35,951 nt of DNA from a bacterium UBA6115 (lineage in GTDB: Bacteria > Bacillota_A > Clostridia > Christensenellales > Aristaeellaceae). The first letter of the stretch is position 1, and each line of letters begins with the position of its first letter. Under the pieces are notes generated by a model, which did no database searches, was not told where the DNA came from, and worked only from the letters and a program-made list of their open reading frames with translations. The stretch lies in assembly GCA_002428405.1 (NCBI GenBank), contig DIWD01000054.1, forward strand, positions 1 to 35,951, read 5' to 3'. Position numbers and translations under genes: made by a program. Positions 30,963 through 35,951 of the stretch are shown here, in pieces.

Positions 30963-31241
30963 ATGGAAGGAAGCTTGTGGGTCAGGGAAATAAAGCGGAA
31001 CAAAATCACGCGGGACATTGTCGTGCCGTGCCCCGGGAAGGACTGGCAGGAAGCGCTGATCGCGGCCTGCCGCGGGCTTGACATCGGGGTGCCGATGCTG
31101 GTGGCAAAACACCACCGGGACTTTGCGGAGTTCAATCTCCTGCGCTTCCTGCCGGAGCATTTTCTGGAGGCGGTGCATTTTGACCGGCTGGAGGCCGAGT
31201 ACTTTGAACCGGAGGACAGGCGGAAGCGTGCACATTCCTGA
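30963..31241 (+). CDS. Conserved-looking small protein of unknown function
   Basis: The start ATG 30963 follows GGGGAGG, giving 92 residues. The sequence (MEGSLWVREIKRNKITRDIV and on to FDRLEAEYFEPED) has no Cys pair, signal peptide or membrane segment and is rich in charged residues. I recall similar uncharacterised Clostridial proteins with the WVR-K-I-RD and FDRxExEY pattern but cannot name a family. It lies 22 bp after the serine hydrolase gene and overlaps the next gene by 14 bases, so it belongs to the same transcript. Confidence 0.7.
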   Translation: MEGSLWVREIKRNKITRDIVVPCPGKDWQEALIAACRGLDIGVPMLVAKHHRDFAEFNLLRFLPEHFLEAVHFDRLEAEYFEPEDRRKRAHS

Positions 31242-31845
31242 CAGGGAAATCGCAGGGCTTGATTTGCTCGGATTTGACGAGGCGCTGAAAGCGGAGCCCC
31301 TGCTCCAATACGATCAGGAGCAGTGGGTGTACGCGCCGCCTTTTTACGCGCCTTACCGCTATCTCCTGGGCACCGCGGGGAGAAAGCCGCTCATCTGCGT
31401 GGGGCTCAATCCTTCCACCGCGGAACCCGGCAGGCTGGACAACACGCTCAAGAGCGTGCAGCGCATCGCCCTGTACAACGGGTATGACAGTTTCCTGATG
31501 ATGAACCTGTACGCCCAGCGCGCCACAAGGCCCTGCGACATGGACAGGTCTGTCTGCGATTTCCTGGCGGGGGAGAACCTGCGCGCTTTCCGTTATCTGC
31601 TGGGGCGGACCAAAACAGTATGGGCGGCCTGGGGCGCGGTGATGGAGACAAGGGGCTACCTGGCCTTATGCATGCGGGATTTCATCCGGGCCGGGAGGGA
31701 AGAAGGCGCGCGGTGGTTCTTCGCGGGGAATAGGAGCAGGAAGGGGCATCCGCACCATCCCCTGTACCTGAGAAAAGACAGTCTCCTGGAACCCTTTGAT
31801 GCCGAGGAATATCTGGCAGTGATGGAGGCAAGTGATGCGCTTTGA
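31228..31845 (+). CDS. DUF1643 protein
   Basis: The best start is GTG 31228 (GGAGG at 31211-31215), giving 205 residues and overlapping the previous gene; the frame is open further upstream but that part is a shadow. The family core is clear: LICVGLNPSTAEPGRLDNTL (about residues 52-71) and YNGYDSFLMMNLYAQRATRP, then WAAWGA and the C-terminal KGHPHHPLYLRKD. DUF1643 proteins often occur in defence or phage-linked settings, but no activity is known. It overlaps the GNAT gene by 11 bases. Confidence 0.85.
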   Translation: MHIPDREIAGLDLLGFDEALKAEPLLQYDQEQWVYAPPFYAPYRYLLGTAGRKPLICVGLNPSTAEPGRLDNTLKSVQRIALYNGYDSFLMMNLYAQRATRPCDMDRSVCDFLAGENLRAFRYLLGRTKTVWAAWGAVMETRGYLALCMRDFIRAGREEGARWFFAGNRSRKGHPHHPLYLRKDSLLEPFDAEEYLAVMEASDAL

Positions 31846-32398
31846 TGAAAAGGAAATCACCTTGCGGGACGGCAGGGCCCTCCTGTTACGCAGCCCGGAG
31901 GAGCCGGATGCGGAGGGGATGCTGGAGTTCCTCAGGACAACCGCCGGGGAAACGCATTTCCTGCTGCGCACACCGGAAGAGGTCACGCTGACGGAAGAAG
32001 AAGAGAAAACCTTCCTTCACAGCGTGGCGGAAGACAGCCGCCAGCTCATGATGGTCGCTTTTGCGGGAGGGAAACCCGTGGGAAGCGTATCCTTCGCGCC
32101 GGTTGGCAAGAGGAAGAAGGTGCGCCACCGGGCTGAATGCGCTATCGCGGTCATCAGGGAATACTGGAACCTGGGCCTTGGCAGCATGATGATGGAGGAG
32201 GCTCTGAAAAAGGCCCGCGAAGCGGGCTTTGAGCAGATGGAGCTGGCTGTCTACGCGGACAACGAACGGGCCATCCGGCTGTATGAACGCTTCGGGTTTG
32301 AGCATTGGGGGCGTGTGAGGAACGCCTTCAGGTTATCGGACGGCACCTACCGGGACGACCTGCTGATGGGGCTGTTTCTGAAGGATAAAAAGGCATAA
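31835..32398 (+). CDS. GNAT-family N-acetyltransferase
   Basis: ATG 31835 follows GGAGG by six bases, giving 187 residues. The acetyl-CoA loop is REYWNLGLGSMMMEEAL (R/Q-x-x-G-x-G type), followed by the typical AxxAGFEQMELAVYADNERAIRLYERFGFEHWGR end of ribosomal-protein or phosphinothricin-like acetyltransferases. It lies within the same operon, overlapping the DUF1643 gene. Acceptor unknown. Confidence 0.92.
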   Translation: MRFDEKEITLRDGRALLLRSPEEPDAEGMLEFLRTTAGETHFLLRTPEEVTLTEEEEKTFLHSVAEDSRQLMMVAFAGGKPVGSVSFAPVGKRKKVRHRAECAIAVIREYWNLGLGSMMMEEALKKAREAGFEQMELAVYADNERAIRLYERFGFEHWGRVRNAFRLSDGTYRDDLLMGLFLKDKKA

Positions 32399-32472
32399 CA
32401 ATCCCGCGCCGCGGGTTCCCGGCCCAACCCCGGAAAACTGTTTCTCATCAGATTTGTGCCTGAAAGGGAAAA

Positions 32473-32913
32473 ATGGAGCATAAAGAAGTTCAACCGGCGT
32501 CAAAGCGGCAGGACATCATCCGCTTCCTGAAGTTCACCCTGTTTTCAGCGTCCGCCGGCCTCATCCAGATCGCCAGCTTTACGGCGCTGTTTGAGCTGGC
32601 GCATCTGACCTACTGGCCGGCCTACCTCATCGCGCTGACCCTGTCGGTGGTGTACAACTTCACCATCAACCGCAGGTTCACCTTCAAATCCGTCCAGAAC
32701 TATGCAAGCGGCATGCTCAAGGTGCTGGGATACTACCTGGTGTTCACGCCGCTGTCCACCTGGTGGGGGGCAGAACTCACCGCGCTGGGCGTGAATGAAT
32801 ACCTGGTGCTCATCGGCACGATGCTGGTCAATTTCGTTACGGAATATCTGTTTTGCCGGTTTTTCGTGTACCGTCACTCGCTGGACACCCGGAAGAAAAA
32901 GAAAAGCAGTTAA
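32473..32913 (+). CDS. GtrA-like membrane protein
   Basis: The 146-residue protein has four hydrophobic helices (about 17-40, 46-66, 82-100 and 110-130) and a basic tail (TRKKKKSS). The motif VVYNFTINRRFTF between helices two and three and FVTEYLFCRFFVYR at the end are the GtrA/PF04138 signature. Such proteins are thought to help flip or carry lipid-linked sugars. AAAGGGAAAAATG forms the start. A 74-bp gap with a GC-rich palindrome (CCCGCGCCGCGGG) precedes it, so an internal promoter is possible. No glycosyltransferase is adjacent. Confidence 0.9.
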   Translation: MEHKEVQPASKRQDIIRFLKFTLFSASAGLIQIASFTALFELAHLTYWPAYLIALTLSVVYNFTINRRFTFKSVQNYASGMLKVLGYYLVFTPLSTWWGAELTALGVNEYLVLIGTMLVNFVTEYLFCRFFVYRHSLDTRKKKKSS

Positions 32914-32956
32914 GCGTTGGATAAAGGCCTGCTCCAGTGCATTTTGGAGGATGTAG

Positions 32957-34228
32957 ATGGATTTTGAAGAACTGCGGAAAATTGCCGATGAGCAGGTACG
33001 CAACCGCGCATTGTATGAAGAGATCTTCCGGGAGGAGGACCGCCTTGCCGGCCAGGCGATGAGCGTGGAGCGGATGACCACGCTGCGCGTGCTGGAGGAG
33101 ACGCTCAAACCGCGCAGCCGTGTAATGGACCTGGGGTGCGGCGCCGGGGCGTACGCGCTGCCGCTGGCGGAGGCTGGGCATGAGGTGCTGGCAGTTGACC
33201 CGGTGCCCCTGCACATCGCGCAGCTGAAAGCCGCCGTCATGCCCGGCATGGCGCTGGAAGCCCTGCAGGGCGAAGCGCCGGGCGTGCTTGAAAAACTTCC
33301 TGACGGCAGGTTTGACGCGGTGCTGTGCCTGGGGCCGATGTACCACCTGCACAGCAGGGAGGACCGGTTGCTGTGCCTTCGGGAGTGCGCCCGGGTGCTC
33401 AGGCCCGGGGGGCGCGTCTTTCTGGCCTTTATCAACAGCGACTGGGTCATCGCCACGCAGACATTGCGCTATGACGGAGGTGAATACCTGCTCACGGGCG
33501 ATTATGACAGGGAAAGCTTCCGGGTGGACAATTTTCCCTTCCAGTTCCACACGCTCAGGGAGGCGGAGGAGGAAGTTGAGGAGGCCGGGCTGCACATCCT
33601 CCGACAATTGACCAGCGACGGGCTCTCGGAGATGCATGAACAGGCGGTCAACGCTTTCACCGGGGAGCAGTTTGACCAGTGGCTGCGCTACCACCGGCAC
33701 CTGTGCGAAAAGCCTGAGTTCCTGGGCTGCGGCAACCACCTGTTATTTGTTTGCGACAAGGAAAAACCGGGCTATATCCGCTCCTTGCGGGATAAAATCG
33801 GGAAAAGGCCGCTGATGCAGTGCGGCGCCAGTGTGATCGCGGAGAACGCCCAGGGAGAAGTGCTGTTGATGCGGCGCACGGACACCGGTGACTGGTGCTA
33901 TCCCGGGGGCGCGGTGGAGCTTTTTGAACAGACGGAAGCCGCCGCCCGGCGCGAGCTGCTGGAGGAGACGGGGCTGACGGCCGGGCGGCTTACCCTGTTC
34001 GGGGTTTTCTCCGGGCTTGAAAACGCCTTTACCTATCCCAACGGCGACCGGGTGAGCAATGTGGACATCGTGTATACCTGCCGGGAGTTTTCAGGAAGTC
34101 CGCAGGCGGAAGAGGGCGAGGCCAGCGAACTGCGGTTTTTCCCCAGGGATGCCCTGCCGGAAAACCTCTTTCCGCCCACTGCGCAGGTGTTGAGGGAGTA
34201 CGCAAAAAGAAAGAGGGAAGAGCCATGA
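32957..34228 (+). CDS. SAM-dependent methyltransferase fused to a Nudix hydrolase
   Basis: A single 423-residue frame holds two domains. Residues 1-265 are a class I methyltransferase: motif I VMDLGCGAG (56-64), an acidic loop VDP, FDAVLCLGPMYHL and RVLRPGGRVFLAF. Residues 275-423 are a Nudix hydrolase whose box is complete, with G318, E324, R332-E333, E336-E337 and G339. The linker KEKPGYIRSLRDKIGKRPLM is the usual start of Nudix proteins, so this looks like a natural gene fusion. The substrates are not deducible; a joint role in nucleotide or cofactor repair or modification is inference. GGAGG lies six bases before ATG 32957. It overlaps the M20 gene by four bases. Confidence 0.93.
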   Translation: MDFEELRKIADEQVRNRALYEEIFREEDRLAGQAMSVERMTTLRVLEETLKPRSRVMDLGCGAGAYALPLAEAGHEVLAVDPVPLHIAQLKAAVMPGMALEALQGEAPGVLEKLPDGRFDAVLCLGPMYHLHSREDRLLCLRECARVLRPGGRVFLAFINSDWVIATQTLRYDGGEYLLTGDYDRESFRVDNFPFQFHTLREAEEEVEEAGLHILRQLTSDGLSEMHEQAVNAFTGEQFDQWLRYHRHLCEKPEFLGCGNHLLFVCDKEKPGYIRSLRDKIGKRPLMQCGASVIAENAQGEVLLMRRTDTGDWCYPGGAVELFEQTEAAARRELLEETGLTAGRLTLFGVFSGLENAFTYPNGDRVSNVDIVYTCREFSGSPQAEEGEASELRFFPRDALPENLFPPTAQVLREYAKRKREEP

Positions 34229-35550
34229 AGCAAATGAAAGAGAAGATTTCCCCGGTAGCCGGAAAGCTTGGCGCGCTCATCCGCTTTGCGACCATTGCCG
34301 GGGAGGGCGAGGACGCCGCGGCTTTCTCCGGCTGCCGGGAAGAGATGGAGAAGCTGTACCCCAAAACCGCCGCGGCATGCGAGCGCCGCCTGATTGCCGG
34401 GCGCGGGGTGGTGTGGCGCTGGCGGGGGAAAAGCTGTGAAAAGCCCTGGGTGCTCATGGCGCATTATGACGTGGTGCCGCCCGGGGAGACCGGCTGGGAC
34501 AGGGATCCCTTCTGCGGCGAGGTTGCCGATGGCTTTGTGCATGGCCGCGGCGCGCTGGACACCAAAGGCACCCTGGCCGCGATGCTTCAGGCGGCGGAAG
34601 AGATGATCGAACTGGGCTTCACCCCGCCCCGGGACATCTTCTTTTGTTTTTCAGGGGATGAGGAAACCTACGGGCCGACCACCGGGGAAATCATCCGCTT
34701 CCTGCAGGAAAACGGGCAGGAGCCGGACTTTGTGCTGGATGAGGGCGGGAACATGGACACCTCGCCCCTGTCCGGGTTCACCGGCCTGGCCGCGATGGTG
34801 GGGGTGGCGGAAAAGGGCATGGCGCAGATGCGGCTTGTCGTGACCGGCCCGGGCGGGCACGCCTCCAGGCCGCCGCGGGAGACCCAGACGGACATCCTCG
34901 TCCGGGCGATGGAGCGGCTGCGGAAAAGCCCCTGGCCGATGCGCTTCACGCCGCCGGTCAGGGCGTGCATGCGCGCGCTCAGCTTCAGCTGCGTCTTTCC
35001 CTGGCGGCTGATGTACAAATACCCGGACCTTTACGGCACGGTCCTTTCCGCCCGATTTGAGCATGACGCCGGGGAGAAAGCGGCGCTGCTGCGCACCACC
35101 TGTGCTTTGACCCAGCTTTCCGGCAGCGCCGCTGCCAACGTGCTGCCGGACGTCGCTTCCGCCGGCTACAACCTGCGCCTTCTGCCGGGCGACACGCTGG
35201 AGGGGGTCGCGGAGCGCGCGCGCCGGATCATCCATGACAGCAGGGTGAAGGTCGAACTGGCCGCCGGCAATGAACCCAGCCCGGTGTCCGAAACCGAAGG
35301 CCCCGCCTTTGAACGCATCCGCCGCGCCGTGACCATCGTGTGGCCGGAAGCCGTCACGGCGCCCGCCCTGATGATCGGCGCGACCGACGCCTACTATTAC
35401 AGCCTGTTCTGCCCCCGGGTCTACCGCTTCTCCCCCCTGCTGGTGAACGCGGAAGAATCCGCCGCCGTGCACGCCGCCAACGAGCGCGTGCCGGTCTTTT
35501 CGCTTTTGCAGGCGGTCGCGTTTTATCAGGCGCTGATGGCGCAGGAGTAA
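34225..35550 (+). CDS. M20-family zinc peptidase (carboxypeptidase/deacylase type)
   Basis: The 441-residue protein begins at an ATGA overlap with the fusion gene. Metal and catalytic positions are H80 and D82 (MAHYDVVPPG), D112 (GRGALDTKG), E146-E147 (SGDEETYG), the Asp/Glu in VLDEGG (172-173) and the C-terminal His in AVHAANERV. A dimerisation domain sits at about 200-330, with GPGGHASRPP supplying the active-site His from the partner. M20 members cleave dipeptides, C-terminal residues or N-acyl amino acids; the CPS1-like length fits carboxypeptidase S-type. No signal peptide. A weak hairpin (about 35602-35630, then GGGTTTT) may terminate the operon. Confidence 0.92.
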   Translation: MKQMKEKISPVAGKLGALIRFATIAGEGEDAAAFSGCREEMEKLYPKTAAACERRLIAGRGVVWRWRGKSCEKPWVLMAHYDVVPPGETGWDRDPFCGEVADGFVHGRGALDTKGTLAAMLQAAEEMIELGFTPPRDIFFCFSGDEETYGPTTGEIIRFLQENGQEPDFVLDEGGNMDTSPLSGFTGLAAMVGVAEKGMAQMRLVVTGPGGHASRPPRETQTDILVRAMERLRKSPWPMRFTPPVRACMRALSFSCVFPWRLMYKYPDLYGTVLSARFEHDAGEKAALLRTTCALTQLSGSAAANVLPDVASAGYNLRLLPGDTLEGVAERARRIIHDSRVKVELAAGNEPSPVSETEGPAFERIRRAVTIVWPEAVTAPALMIGATDAYYYSLFCPRVYRFSPLLVNAEESAAVHAANERVPVFSLLQAVAFYQALMAQE

Positions 35551-35951
35551 GGGAAGGGGCATCAAGAGGCATTGCCTCCGGGATTCCTGTTCATAGGGAC
35601 AATTTTAACCTAATCAACAGATCCGACCCCAATGTTTTACGAGTCGGGTTTTACGTTTTCATCAGCATGATTGCTGATTGGCCGGCATTCTCCCTGGCGA
35701 TATACGGAAATCCCGGAGGTCGGGAGCCATTGACAACCGTCCCCATGTGTTTTATCCTTGTATCAATTCTGCATGGATTTTTATTTGGCTGCTGATGCAG
35801 GAGACAGGTGCCGTCCTGCTGTCATGGCAGCCGTTTTATGTTTGCCGCGTTATCCCCGTCAAACAGCGCAGCAGCGTCTGAATCAAATAAACAGCCTGCA
35901 TTGACTATGGGATGCAGGTTCCTGACGGACCCCCATTATTCATTGGAGAAA
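35551..35951. other. 400-bp tail without a supported gene
   Basis: The DNA is noticeably less GC-rich than the rest. I see a candidate terminator (ATCCGAC...GTCGGGT then TTTT, about 35602-35630), a hydrophobic open stretch from ATG 35668 to a stop at 35795 (42 codons) without a ribosome site, a GACAACCGTCCCC word (35729-35741) like those flanking REP-type elements, and a 7-bp hairpin (CCTGCAT...ATGCAGG, 35895-35918). None amounts to a gene. Confidence 0.6.

Noticed and set aside
35340..35795. Plus-strand frame across the end of the M20 gene into the tail
   Set aside because: The first two thirds overlap the M20 gene in another frame. The rest is a short hydrophobic stretch without a ribosome site, so I do not call a gene.
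1..35951. tRNA or rRNA genes, prophage, intact insertion sequence
   Set aside because: I read the intergenic stretches on both strands and found no cloverleaf-like or transposase gene that would support any of these; small RNAs cannot be excluded by eye.

Overview
The window looks like chromosomal DNA of a GC-rich (by eye) member of the Clostridia or a related Firmicutes lineage, probably an uncultured gut or rumen type. The reasons are strong GGAGG ribosome binding sites, TTGACA-N17-TATAAT-like promoters, an RqcH of the ribosome quality-control type, tandem M42 aminopeptidases, a BaiN-type flavoprotein, an SH3b-repeat cell-wall protein and BspA-like leucine-rich-repeat proteins. Family assignments rest on reading translations, not on database searches. 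I saw no tRNA, rRNA, CRISPR array, intact insertion sequence or prophage.

Layout. (1) 1-2252, minus strand: a metal/metalloid-type operon with an ArsR-family repressor, an ArsP/DUF318-type permease and a ferredoxin fused to a DUF2703-like thiol domain that runs off the left edge. A perfect palindrome overlaps the promoter. (2) 2388-4493, plus: a membrane pyrophosphatase with a K+-independent signature, ended by a strong bidirectional terminator. (3) 4589-11340, minus: a duplicated secreted-protein locus. Two BspA-like LRR proteins each precede a DUF2974 (lipase-like) gene, but one DUF2974 copy is reduced to a 57-codon stub with an unrelated tail. A small signal-peptide ORF lies at the head and is coupled to the first LRR gene by ATGA. 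(4) 11540-13897, minus: rqcH and a zinc-ribbon membrane protein, with a 30-bp tandem repeat in the leader. (5) 14150-20573, minus: three tandem M42 aminopeptidases, a short alanyl-tRNA synthetase lacking the C-Ala domain, then a GNAT acetyltransferase and a flavin-binding PPOX/NimA-like protein. (6) 20738-25004, minus: an eight-repeat SH3b protein overlapping a BaiN-type flavoprotein. (7) 25250-26977, plus: a phosphoglucomutase/phosphomannomutase, convergent with dnaN (27101-28213, minus). The 417-bp region between dnaN and nagB holds several weak DnaA-box-like words. (8) 29534-35550, plus: a tightly packed run of seven genes: a serine hydrolase, an unknown 92-aa protein, DUF1643, GNAT, GtrA-like, a methyltransferase-Nudix fusion and an M20 peptidase. 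The last 400 bp hold no gene I can support.

How the genes fit together. Segment 1 is a self-contained efflux unit under ArsR control. Segment 3 shows recent duplication and decay. Segments 4 and 5 place RqcH (known to add C-terminal alanine tails), an alanyl-tRNA synthetase and three oligomeric aminopeptidases within 9 kb. That could be chance or could reflect a shared theme of alanine and peptide turnover. The remainder is mostly housekeeping metabolism, cell wall and replication.
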